Assembly (NCBI GenBank): GCA_903820955.1
Contig: CAIJJH010000039.1
Span: 1-11,044, forward strand
DNA length: 11,044 nucleotides
DNA from: an uncultured Micrococcales bacterium
GTDB taxonomy: Bacteria; Actinomycetota; Actinomycetes; Actinomycetales; Microbacteriaceae
Direction: 5' to 3'
A program made the translations under genes and the position numbers. The notes under the pieces were generated by a model, which ran no database searches, was not told the origin of the DNA, and saw only the letters and a program-made list of their open reading frames with translations. Positions 1 through 8,291 of this stretch are shown here, piece after piece; within the stretch, counting starts at the first letter, position 1, and each line of letters begins with the position of its first letter.

Positions 1-1125
1 GCCCTGCGTATCGCCGTCGAGGAATTCGAGCGAATCAACCCACAGCCGGGCGAACTCGACGAGATCATTTCGAAAGCGGCCAGGCTTACTCACACCGAAG
101 AACTCAGACAAGCCGTTGCTAAGGCGCACGAAGCGCTGTCTAGCGAGGGAGATTCTCCGGACTCGGTCGGCTTGGCCGGCATTGCTCGTCGCGCACTCGA
201 AACGGTAGCCGAGCACGACCCGACTCTTGCCGAACAGGTTGCCAACCTCCAGCGCATCGGTTACGAACTGGTCGATGCCGCAGCTTCTTTGTCTGGCTAT
301 CTGGAATCACTCGAGGGTGGTTCGGCTGCCGAAATTGAAACTCTGCAGCAGCGCCGTTCCGAATTGGCCGCTCTTGCCAGACGCTACGGCGGCTACGACG
401 AAATGCTTGAATACCGCGACACCGCAGCCCGAAAGCTCTTGGAACTCGACCCACCACCTGGGGCAGAAGAAGAACTCGCCGCGGCGGTCGAAAAAGAATT
501 CTCTGATATGCAGCGCCTGGCGAGAGAAGTCACCGGCATGCGCGAAGCCTCGGCGAGCAGCCTCGAAGAAGAAGTCACGGCGGAGCTCGCGGGTCTAGCA
601 ATGCCTGGCGCATCACTCGTTGTCTCGATCGTCGACTCGGGCGACTTCATGGAATACGGTCGCGATTCGATTTCGATCATGCTCAGCGCCTACCCTGGTG
701 CCGAACCTCGACCTCTTGGTAAGGGTGCTTCCGGCGGTGAGCTTTCGCGAATCATGCTCGCCATCGAAGTTGTCCTGGCAAAAACTCACCAGGTCCCAAC
801 CTTCGTCTTCGACGAGGTAGATGCTGGGGTCGGTGGTGCCGCTGCCATCGAGGTTGGCCGCCGGTTGGCGACCCTGGCAAAGTCTGCCCAGGTCATCGTG
901 GTCACTCACCTCGCTCAGGTTGCCGCCTACGCAGATAAACACCTGAGGGTCTTGAAGTCGTCGAGCGCCGAATACACGGCCTCTGATGTCGTGTCGCTGA
1001 TCGGTGGCGACCGCATCGAAGAGCTCGCCCGAATGCTTTCTGGGTTAAGTGACAGCGGGTCGGCTCGAGTGCACGCACACGAATTGCTAGTGCGCGCGTC
1101 GTCGGAGTTTGGCTCGACTAACTGA
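1..1125 (+). CDS. recN: DNA repair protein RecN, 3' part (N-terminus outside window)
   Basis: RecN is an SMC-like ATPase that acts in recombinational repair of double-strand breaks. The frame is open from base 1 and encodes the last 374 residues; family proteins are about 560-590 aa, so roughly the first 190-200, including Walker A, lie upstream. The visible part begins in the '[10 protein letters not shown]' segment that precedes the coiled-coil arm, continues through helical, Glu/Ala-rich coiled coil (about residues 20-190 of the fragment), then the second half of the ATPase head: ABC signature SGGELSR (fragment residues 244-250), Walker [11 protein letters not shown] with Asp271 and catalytic Glu272, and the H-loop [10 protein letters not shown] with His303. 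A TTG at 172 could be misread as a start, but homology runs through it, so it is internal. It ends at TGA 1123-1125, 14 nt before pyrG. Identification is firm; this is not a broken gene, only cut by the window edge. Confidence 0.97.
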   Translation, partial: ALRIAVEEFERINPQPGELDEIISKAARLTHTEELRQAVAKAHEALSSEGDSPDSVGLAGIARRALETVAEHDPTLAEQVANLQRIGYELVDAAASLSGYLESLEGGSAAEIETLQQRRSELAALARRYGGYDEMLEYRDTAARKLLELDPPPGAEEELAAAVEKEFSDMQRLAREVTGMREASASSLEEEVTAELAGLAMPGASLVVSIVDSGDFMEYGRDSISIMLSAYPGAEPRPLGKGASGGELSRIMLAIEVVLAKTHQVPTFVFDEVDAGVGGAAAIEVGRRLATLAKSAQVIVVTHLAQVAAYADKHLRVLKSSSAEYTASDVVSLIGGDRIEELARMLSGLSDSGSARVHAHELLVRASSEFGSTN

Positions 1126-1131
1126 TAGCAT
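1123..1131 (+). promoter_or_regulatory. Candidate extended -10 promoter for pyrG (leaderless)
   Basis: TGATAGCAT matches the extended -10 pattern TGnTAnnnT and overlaps the recN stop codon. The last T is 8 nt before the pyrG ATG at 1140, so transcription would begin at or next to the start codon. No Shine-Dalgarno-like sequence precedes that ATG, which fits a leaderless mRNA, a common arrangement in Actinobacteria. No convincing -35 box was seen at the usual distance. This is inferred from pattern and spacing only. Confidence 0.45.
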
Positions 1132-1139
1132 TGAATTCC

Positions 1140-2814
<1,675 letters not shown>

Positions 2815-2822
<8 letters not shown>

Positions 2823-3372
2823 AGACCTACCAATCGAACTGCCGGCAAACAGAACCGAGCTGGTGTTCAAAGGTAGAGTCTGGGACGTCGTCACCGAGCA
2901 CTTCGACTTTCAAGGCAAAGAGCTGGCGCGAGACTTCATTCGCCACCCTGGAGCGGTAGCAGTGATCGCGATTAACGAACAGCAAGAGGTCTTGTTGATT
3001 CGCCAGTACCGCAGGCCAGTCGGCGCTTACCTTTGGGAGCTTCCGGCCGGATTACTGGACGTCCACGGTGAAAGCCCCGAAACCGCGGCGCTTCGTGAGC
3101 TCGCCGAAGAAACCGACTACCGGGCCGAGCACATCGAACACCTGATCACTTTTCACGCCTCACCAGGCGGCAACTCTGAGTCGATTGCGGTTTACCTAGC
3201 CTCTGGGCTGACTCCGATGGTCACCGACTACGTTAGATCTGGCGAAGAGGCCGATCTGCGGCCCACCTGGGTCCCGCTGACCGATGCCCTTGAGTCGATC
3301 ATGAGATCCGAAATGAAGAACCCCGCGGCTGTGATCGGTGTTCTCGCGTTGGCGCGGAAACTCGGCATCTGA
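2815..3372 (+). CDS. Nudix hydrolase, ADP-ribose pyrophosphatase-like
   Basis: 185 aa. The likely reaction is hydrolysis of ADP-ribose (or a related nucleotide sugar) to AMP and ribose-5-phosphate, inferred from resemblance to the actinobacterial ADPRase that also follows pyrG in Mycobacterium tuberculosis (Rv1700). The Nudix fold starts after an N-terminal beta region; the motif spans about 79-102: Gly79 of ELPAGLLD, Glu86, then RELAEE (94-99), which supplies the metal-binding glutamates. The motif Gly that normally follows (REUXEEXGU) is Asp101 here. A typical ADPRase loop, HASPGGNSE, follows the helix. Start ATG 2815 has GAGG at 2806-2809 (5-nt spacing) within the end of pyrG, with which it overlaps by 8 nt; its stop overlaps xerD by 1 nt (TGATG). 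Family assignment is firm; the exact substrate cannot be read from sequence. Confidence 0.93.
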
Positions 3373-4301
3373 TGAAGATCGAACACGTCGTCGAACAGTA
3401 TTTCAGGCACCTCACGGTTGAGCGGGGGATGGCCAAAAACACCCTGCTGGCATACCGGCGAGACATCGGTCGTTACCTCGCGTTTTTAGAAACTCGCAAA
3501 ATCTCAGAAGTCAGCGAGATAGACGAACTAACCGTCGCCGATTTTGTGCAGAGTCTTGGCCAATTGAGCGGGTTGGCTCAGTCATCGGTTGCCAGAATTC
3601 TCTCCTCGGTTCGAGGTTTGCATCACTTTTGGCTGGTCGAGGGCATCAATCCGGTCGATCCATCTGCGACAGTTCGGCCACCAAAACAACGACGAAGCCT
3701 GCCAAAAGCCATATCGATCAAGCAAATGTTAGACGTGCTCGACGCAGCAGGCCCCGAATGGGTGGATGAGCGGGCGATAGCCCAAGACCCAATCAAGCTT
3801 CGCGACCGCGCTCTCGTCGAATTTCTGTATGCCAGCGGCGCTCGAATTTCTGAGGTCTTAGCGCTCGACCTCGACGACGTAGCCGACGAGCGGCAGTTGC
3901 GACTTTTCGGCAAAGGAAGCAAGGAACGAACGGTGATGATCGGCAAGCCGGCCCGCAAAGCGCTCGAGGCCTACCTGGTTCGGGTCAGGCCTGGTCTAGT
4001 GGCTGCTGGCCGCGGAACTCCGGCAGTGTTTCTAAACCAGCGCGGGGGTAGGCTCTCGAGGCAATCGGCTTGGTCGATCATCAGTTCTGCGGGAGAAACA
4101 GCCGGCTTAGGTTTCGAACTCTCGCCGCACACCCTCCGCCACTCGTTTGCCACACACATGCTCGAGGGAGGGGCCAGTGTGCGTCAGGTGCAGATGCTGC
4201 TCGGCCATGCCTCGGTCACGACCACCCAGATTTACACGCTGGTGACGGTTGATAAATTGCGTGAGGTCTATGCGAACGCTCACCCGCGTGCTCGGCGTTA
4301 G
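3372..4301 (+). CDS. xerD: Site-specific tyrosine recombinase XerD
   Basis: 309 aa tyrosine recombinase. With a XerC partner it resolves chromosome dimers at dif near the terminus. The N-terminal SAM-like core-binding domain (about 3-95) has the usual start, a YFRHLTVERG segment followed by NTLLAYRRDI. The catalytic domain (about 115-300) has the full set: Arg158 (ASGARISE), Lys181 (FGKGSKER), His253 and Arg256 (SPHTLRHSF), His279 (LLGHAS) and nucleophile Tyr288 (QIYT). The spacing of the last four matches E. coli XerD exactly (3, 23, 9). A short insert around 130-140 precedes the LRDRALVEF segment. It is translated from ATG 3372, which overlaps the Nudix stop. XerD rather than XerC or an integrase is supported by the conserved position beside parA-scpA-scpB and by the absence of mobile-element features. 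XerC is not in this window. Confidence 0.94.
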   Translation: MKIEHVVEQYFRHLTVERGMAKNTLLAYRRDIGRYLAFLETRKISEVSEIDELTVADFVQSLGQLSGLAQSSVARILSSVRGLHHFWLVEGINPVDPSATVRPPKQRRSLPKAISIKQMLDVLDAAGPEWVDERAIAQDPIKLRDRALVEFLYASGARISEVLALDLDDVADERQLRLFGKGSKERTVMIGKPARKALEAYLVRVRPGLVAAGRGTPAVFLNQRGGRLSRQSAWSIISSAGETAGLGFELSPHTLRHSFATHMLEGGASVRQVQMLLGHASVTTTQIYTLVTVDKLREVYANAHPRARR

Positions 4302-4341
4302 GCTATAGGAAACGTTTTGTGCTTCTTGAAAGGGGCAAGTG
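4299..4341 (+). promoter_or_regulatory. xerD-parA gap: parA ribosome binding site and possible weak promoter
   Basis: This is the longest gap in the window (40 nt). GAAAGGGG at 4328-4335 is a good Shine-Dalgarno match 6 nt before the parA ATG at 4342 and decides that start over the GTG at 4339. TAGGCT at 4299-4304, overlapping the xerD stop, fits a TAnnnT -10 box and would give a leader of about 30 nt, but no -35 or TGn extension is visible. An 8-nt palindrome, AAACGTTT (4310-4317), lies between them; it is too short to call an operator. The ribosome binding site is solid; the promoter is a guess. Confidence 0.45.
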
Positions 4342-5163
4342 ATGGCTAAAGATAACCGCTTCCCGAAGCCAAAGCCGCTGACTTCGCACGGACCGGCTCG
4401 AATCATCGCGATGTGCAACCAAAAGGGCGGTGTTGGTAAAACCACTACCACCATCAACCTGGGTGCAGCCATGGTCGAATACGGCAGACGAGTGCTTCTG
4501 GTCGACTTCGACCCACAAGGCGCGCTATCGGCGGGTCTAGGCATCATTGCCCACGAAGGCCAAACCATCTACGACCTAATGCTCAAGAGTGACCTTGACC
4601 CGAACGACGTCATTCGCCACACCAAAATCGAGGGTCTCGACGTAATCCCGGCCAATATCGACCTTTCGGCAGCCGAAATGACGCTGGTTAGCGAATTCGA
4701 CCGCGAAAGAATTCTCAAGCGAATCCTCAAGAAGGTATCTGCTAACTACGATTTGATTCTGATTGACTGCCAGCCTTCGCTGGGCCTATTGACCGTAAAC
4801 GCGCTTACCGCTGCTCACGGAGTGATGATTCCGCTTGCCGCCGAATTCTTTGCTTTGCGAGGCGTAGCCATTCTCGAAGACATCATTCGCAGAGTGCAGT
4901 CAACCCTGAACGAAACTTTGACTCTCGATGGCGTTCTCACGACCATGTTCGATTCTCGAACACTGCACTCTCGTGAAGTGATGGAGCTTTTGCACCAGAA
5001 GTTTGGCAAAAAGGTTTTCCGCAGCGTCATTGCCAGAACGGTGAAGTTCCCCGACGCCACCAGAGTCGCTGAGCCGATCACCAGCTACGCTCCTACCTCC
5101 GAGGCTGCAGAGTCTTACCGGACGGTCGCTCGCGAGCTAGTGGATCGACGCTGTGCTCCGTAG
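4342..5163 (+). CDS. parA: ParA/Soj-type ATPase of the xerD-scpAB cluster
   Basis: 273 aa MinD/ParA-superfamily ATPase; such proteins bind DNA non-specifically as ATP dimers and are involved in chromosome or cargo positioning. Visible motifs: deviant Walker A KGGVGKTT (28-35) with the signature Lys28, switch I/Walker A' VDFDPQG (54-60), and Walker B LILIDCQPSLG with Asp142. The DCQPSLGLLTVNAL form and the following AEFFALRGVA segment match the second, orphan ParA that Actinobacteria carry next to scpA (M. tuberculosis Rv1708), rather than the parAB pair near oriC. There is no N-terminal helix-turn-helix, and no parB follows. Start is ATG 4342, set by the ribosome binding site at 4328-4335. 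The 3' end overlaps scpA by 11 nt, consistent with co-production of ParA with the condensin-like complex. The cellular role of this paralogue is inferred from context. Confidence 0.93.
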   Translation: MAKDNRFPKPKPLTSHGPARIIAMCNQKGGVGKTTTTINLGAAMVEYGRRVLLVDFDPQGALSAGLGIIAHEGQTIYDLMLKSDLDPNDVIRHTKIEGLDVIPANIDLSAAEMTLVSEFDRERILKRILKKVSANYDLILIDCQPSLGLLTVNALTAAHGVMIPLAAEFFALRGVAILEDIIRRVQSTLNETLTLDGVLTTMFDSRTLHSREVMELLHQKFGKKVFRSVIARTVKFPDATRVAEPITSYAPTSEAAESYRTVARELVDRRCAP

Positions 5164-5974
5164 TGAAGAGCTGACCGGGGTAACACCAGATAAGAGCGGT
5201 TTCGCGGTCAGCCTAAACAATTTTGAGGGGCCGTTCGACCTGTTGCTAAGTCTGATCTCCAAACACGAGATGGACATTACCGAAATCTCGCTGAGCCGGG
5301 TCACCGACGAATTCATCTCGTATCTCAAGCAGTTGGACGACGACGAAGAGTTGGAGCAGGCGTCCGAGTTTTTGGTTATCGCCGCCACTTTGTTAGACCT
5401 CAAGATCGCCGGTCTTTTGCCCAAGGGCGAGGTGGTCGATTCTGAGGACGTTGCACTACTCGAGGCCAGAGACCTGCTTTTTGCTCGCCTGCTGCAGTAC
5501 CGGGCTTTCAAGGAGATTGCTTCCTGGTTCAACACCTCGCTTTCGCTCGAGCAAACTCGGTTGCCGCGCGACGTGCGCGTAGAGGAGCGGTTCAGAAACC
5601 AGAAGCCAGAACTGGTCTGGACGCTGACCCCCGGCGAGTTCGCCAGGCTCGCCCAAGAGACGCTCACACCTCGTGAAATCCCGAGTGTTGGGTTGACTCA
5701 CCTACACGCCTCGAGGGTTTCGATTCGCGAGCAGGCAAGCGCGGTGGTGGCCATGATGCGCGCCAAGGGTTCGGTGACCTTCTTCGACTTGATTCGCGAG
5801 GTCAAAGACCGAGCGGTTGTGGTGGCCAGGTTCTTAGCCGTGCTCGAGCTTTACCGACTAGCCGCCCTGAGTTTCGAGCAGGCGACTCCACTTGGTGACC
5901 TGACGCTAACTTGGCGTGCCGAAAACTTCGACGACGAAACACTAGCCACCCTAGGAGCTGACTATGACTCTTGA
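5153..5974 (+). CDS. scpA: Segregation and condensation protein ScpA (kleisin)
   Basis: 273 aa kleisin that bridges SMC heads and binds a ScpB dimer, forming the bacterial condensin that folds and segregates the chromosome. The N-terminal SMC-neck-binding region is recognisable by FEGPFDLLLSLI (24-35) followed by MDITEISLSRVTDEFISYL, then an acidic stretch, DDDEELEQA, and a helical EFLVIAATLLDLKIAGLLP segment. The C-terminal winged helix carries FFDLIREVKDRAVVVARFLA and LELYRLAALSFEQ. The start is GTG 5153, the only start codon between the upstream in-frame stop at 5138 and the conserved FEGP motif that I could find. It has no clear ribosome binding site, so translation probably depends on ribosomes finishing parA, with which it overlaps by 11 nt. 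It overlaps scpB by another 11 nt. Identification is firm. Confidence 0.96.
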   Translation: MLRSEELTGVTPDKSGFAVSLNNFEGPFDLLLSLISKHEMDITEISLSRVTDEFISYLKQLDDDEELEQASEFLVIAATLLDLKIAGLLPKGEVVDSEDVALLEARDLLFARLLQYRAFKEIASWFNTSLSLEQTRLPRDVRVEERFRNQKPELVWTLTPGEFARLAQETLTPREIPSVGLTHLHASRVSIREQASAVVAMMRAKGSVTFFDLIREVKDRAVVVARFLAVLELYRLAALSFEQATPLGDLTLTWRAENFDDETLATLGADYDS

Positions 5975-6521
5975 GTCACCCGCACAAAAGGATGATCTGC
6001 GAGGAGCCGTAGAGGCGATCCTGATGATCACCGACGCCCCGGTCTCACTGGTTGCCTTGGCCACCGCGCTAGAGCAACCGGTAAACATCGTTCGCGACCT
6101 CGTGATTTCGATTCGTGACGAATACGAAACCTCGTCTCGCGGCTTCGAACTTCGCGAAGTTGGCGGCGGTTGGCGCCTATACGTGCGTGCCGAATACGAC
6201 TGGGCGGTGCGGATGTTTATCGCCAACGAAAACCCGACCAAGCTCAGTCAGGCAGCACTCGAGACCCTCGCCGTCATTGCCTACAAACAGCCAATCTCGC
6301 GCGGACAGGTCGCCTCGATTCGCGCGGTCAACGTCGACTCGGTGGTGCGAACGTTGCTAAGTCGCGGTCTGATCACCGAGCTCTATACCGACTCCGAGAC
6401 CGGCGCGATCAACTACGGCACGACCGATCTGATGCTCGAGGTTCTGGGCATCAACTCGCTGGACGAACTTCCTCCGGTGAGCCCGCATCTTCCAGATGCC
6501 AACAGCGACTTCGATGCCTGA
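5964..6521 (+). CDS. scpB: Segregation and condensation protein ScpB
   Basis: 185 aa, near the family's usual size. It dimerises and wraps around the middle of ScpA in the SMC-ScpAB complex. Two winged-helix domains are visible: the first about 10-85, containing RGFELREVGGGWRLYVR, and the second about 92-165, opening with KLSQAALETLAVIAYKQP and followed by a VDSVVRTLLSRGLI recognition-helix region and YGTTDLMLEVLGI. The usual GVN in the second domain reads AVN here, a mild change. The ATG at 5964 has AGGAG at 5953-5957, 6 nt upstream, inside the end of scpA. The last residues are an acidic tail (DANSDFDA). The 3' end overlaps the next gene, rluB, by 8 nt with the preferred start (26 nt if rluB starts at 6496). 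Confidence 0.96.
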   Translation: MTLESPAQKDDLRGAVEAILMITDAPVSLVALATALEQPVNIVRDLVISIRDEYETSSRGFELREVGGGWRLYVRAEYDWAVRMFIANENPTKLSQAALETLAVIAYKQPISRGQVASIRAVNVDSVVRTLLSRGLITELYTDSETGAINYGTTDLMLEVLGINSLDELPPVSPHLPDANSDFDA

Positions 6522-7284
6522 AGAATCTAACCTGGTGCGCCTGCAGAAGGCGCTTGCCAATGCCGGCGTAGCCTCCAGGCGCGCCTGCGAGGAGCTAATC
6601 ACTCGCGGTGCCGTAAAAGTAAACGGCAAGTTGGTAGTCGAACTTGGCACCAAGATTGACCCGACCGTAGACAAGGTGACGGTCAAGGGGGTTCCGGTCG
6701 TGCTCGACACCGGACGCATCTACCTAGCGCTAAACAAGCCCGCCGGCGTAATCAGTTCGATGAGTGACGAGGAGGGACGACCGGATCTTTCGCAGTTCGT
6801 TCTCGACTACGACCGGGTCTACAACGTCGGTCGTCTCGATGGCGAAACCACCGGACTCCTACTGCTCACCAACGACGGCGAACTGGCCCACAAGCTCGCT
6901 CACCCGTCTTTTGGGGTCGAGAAGACCTATGTGGCGAAGGTCACCGGTTCGGTGTCGCAGTCGGTCATCAGAGAGCTTTTGCAGGGTTTCGAACTCGAGG
7001 ACGGATTCATTCAAGCCGACTCGGCAAGAATCCTCGAGGCGCGACACGAAAGCTCTCTGATCGAGGTCGTTCTGCATTCCGGTCGAAACCGAATTGTGCG
7101 AAGAATGCTCGAACACGTTGGTCACCCCGTGACCGGTCTGGTGCGCAAGCAATTCGGGCCGATTCACTTGGGCACGCTCAAAGCCGGCATGGTGCGCGAA
7201 CTAACTAAACTTGAACTAGGTGCCCTGCTAAAGGCGGCAGAAGGCTCCGATAAACCACAACGTCAGAGACCGAGAAACAAGTGA
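6514..7284 (+). CDS. rluB: rRNA pseudouridine synthase, RluB/RsuA family
   Basis: 256 aa. The family isomerises a specific uridine to pseudouridine in rRNA; actinobacterial copies at this locus are usually taken as RluB-like, acting on 23S rRNA near the peptidyl-transferase centre. The exact target is inferred. An N-terminal S4 RNA-binding domain spans about 7-53 (VRLQKALANAGVASRRACEE). The synthase domain has the substrate motif LNKPAGVISS (73-82), motif GRLDGETTGLLLLTNDG with catalytic Asp109, and GRNRIVRRMLEHVGHPV near the C-terminus. Start ATG 6514 overlaps the scpB stop (ATGCCTGA) and gives a normal short N-tail. ATG 6496 is in frame and would add MPTATS; neither has a strong ribosome binding site, so the start is unsure. 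A basic, Lys/Arg-rich tail ends the protein. It overlaps aroH by 4 nt (GTGA). Confidence 0.93.
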   Translation: MPEESNLVRLQKALANAGVASRRACEELITRGAVKVNGKLVVELGTKIDPTVDKVTVKGVPVVLDTGRIYLALNKPAGVISSMSDEEGRPDLSQFVLDYDRVYNVGRLDGETTGLLLLTNDGELAHKLAHPSFGVEKTYVAKVTGSVSQSVIRELLQGFELEDGFIQADSARILEARHESSLIEVVLHSGRNRIVRRMLEHVGHPVTGLVRKQFGPIHLGTLKAGMVRELTKLELGALLKAAEGSDKPQRQRPRNK

Positions 7285-7640
7285 TCAGAGCAATCCGTGG
7301 CGCAATTCAGCTAGACAGCGACGAGCGCGAGCACCTACTAAAGTCGACAGCCGAGCTGATATCTAAGACGCTGCACGCCAACGACATCGACAACTCCGAC
7401 CTGATCTCGATAATCTTCACGGCTACTCCCGATATCACCTCCGAGTTTCCGGCTATGGCGGCTCGCGAACTCGGTCTCGGCGATGTCCCGTTGATGTGCG
7501 CAGTCGAAATTAATGTTGATCACGCGATGCCTCGGGTAATTCGCCTCATGATTCACGCAAACACCGCCAAGGCACGTGGCGAAATTCAGCACGTCTACCT
7601 GCGCGGAGCCGCGGCACTGCGTTTGGATCTCGCTCAGTAA
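7281..7640 (+). CDS. aroH: Chorismate mutase, AroH class
   Basis: 119 aa; rearranges chorismate to prephenate, the branch step to phenylalanine and tyrosine, in the cytosol. It belongs to the small trimeric AroH class typified by Bacillus subtilis, not the helical AroQ class. Aligning by eye, every B. subtilis active-site residue has a counterpart: Arg6 (R7), Phe56 (F57), Arg62 (R63), Cys73 (C75), Glu76 (E78), Arg88 (R90) and Tyr106 (Y108). Characteristic stretches are IRAIRGAI, FTATPDITSEFPA and HVYLRGAAALR. The GTG 7281 start sits in a GTGA overlap with the rluB stop, and the stop overlaps cmk by 1 nt (TAATG). In Streptomyces and other Actinobacteria a tyrA gene normally lies between aroH and cmk; none is present here. 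Catalytic competence is well supported. Confidence 0.95.
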   Translation: MIRAIRGAIQLDSDEREHLLKSTAELISKTLHANDIDNSDLISIIFTATPDITSEFPAMAARELGLGDVPLMCAVEINVDHAMPRVIRLMIHANTAKARGEIQHVYLRGAAALRLDLAQ

Positions 7641-8278
7641 TGACCAGAATCATCGCAATCGATGGTCCGGCAGGTTCGGGCAAATCGAGTGTGAGCAAGC
7701 AGGTTGCTCGCGAACTCGGGTTTGGCTACCTCGACACCGGAGCTGCTTACCGAGCTCTTGCCTGGGCGATTGCCGAGGGAGTCGTAGCGGCCCAACCAAC
7801 ACCGAATCTCCACCAGTTTCACTATTCGATTTCGCTGAACCCCGATTCCTTTTGGGTGAAGGTCGGTGATATCGACGTCACCAGTGCAATTCGGGAGCCG
7901 AGAATCGCCGAGGCCGTGTCTTCGGTGGCCAGCGTTCCGCAGGTTCGCGAGTTCATGAAGAACCTCACCCGCGAGCTGGTTTCTGGCTCCGGATTGCCCG
8001 GCGTGGTTGTCGAAGGGCGCGATATCACGACCGTTGTGGCGCCGGACGCCGAAAATCGTATTCTCCTAACTGCGTCAGAAGAAGTTAGACTTAAGAGGCG
8101 TTCAGCTGAACTCACACCAGCCCAGGCTGCCGAAGTAAGCAAGCAAGTATCCGACAGGGATAAAAGCGACGCCAAAGTAGTAGATTTCATGACTCCAGCA
8201 CCTGGAGTCGTACTCGTAGATACCTCAGATCTCAACTTCGAGCAATCGGTTTCGGCCGTTCTCGCTCTCGTTGGCTGA
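7640..8278 (+). CDS. cmk: Cytidylate kinase
   Basis: 212 aa; phosphorylates CMP and dCMP with ATP, feeding CDP to CTP and dCTP pools and recycling CMP from RNA turnover and lipid synthesis. P-loop GPAGSGKSS (9-17); CMP-site LDTGAAYR (31-38) with Thr33 and Arg38 matching E. coli Ser36 and Arg41; Ser94 and Arg103 (PQVR) matching Ser101 and Arg110; GRD (126-128) matching Arg131/Asp132; a lid-like RLKRRSAEL; and a late RDKSD with Arg173 and Asp177 matching Arg181 and Asp185. The residue corresponding to E. coli Arg188 is Val180. The protein is slightly shorter than E. coli's 227 aa, with a trimmed segment before RDKSD. ATG 7640 overlaps the aroH stop. A cmk-der pair is a standard actinobacterial arrangement. 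Confidence 0.96.
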   Translation: MTRIIAIDGPAGSGKSSVSKQVARELGFGYLDTGAAYRALAWAIAEGVVAAQPTPNLHQFHYSISLNPDSFWVKVGDIDVTSAIREPRIAEAVSSVASVPQVREFMKNLTRELVSGSGLPGVVVEGRDITTVVAPDAENRILLTASEEVRLKRRSAELTPAQAAEVSKQVSDRDKSDAKVVDFMTPAPGVVLVDTSDLNFEQSVSAVLALVG

Positions 8279-8287
8279 GGCTAAGGA
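8277..8287 (+). promoter_or_regulatory. Ribosome binding site that sets the der start
   Basis: GAGG (8277-8280), overlapping the cmk stop, and TAAGGA (8282-8287) lie 11 and 4 nt before ATG 8292. They support the ATG over the in-frame TTG at 8271, which is inside the cmk coding end and has no such sequence in front. Confidence 0.6.
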
Positions 8288-8291
8288 AACC

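Noticed and set aside
172..174. TTG 172 as the real start of a short recN
   Set aside because: RecN-like sequence continues in frame back to base 1, so the TTG is internal.
1131..1139. TTG start for pyrG three codons upstream
   Set aside because: No ribosome binding site, it overlaps the likely -10 box, and family proteins fit the ATG at 1140.
4310..4317. AAACGTTT palindrome before parA as an operator or parS-like site
   Set aside because: Only 8 nt, not a match to the parS consensus, and frequent by chance.
4107..4568. 153-aa minus-strand open frame across xerD, the gap and parA
   Set aside because: It covers conserved sense coding regions on both sides and shows no family motif, so it is a shadow frame.
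5137..5667. 176-aa open frame on the minus strand across parA/scpA
   Set aside because: It lies entirely antisense to well-supported parA/scpA, is Ser-rich and low in complexity, and has no recognisable domain. Such mirror frames are expected from the codon bias of the sense genes.
8271..8291. TTG start for der inside the end of cmk
   Set aside because: ATG 8292 has TAAGGA in front, whereas the TTG has none; the extra residues are not needed for the fold.
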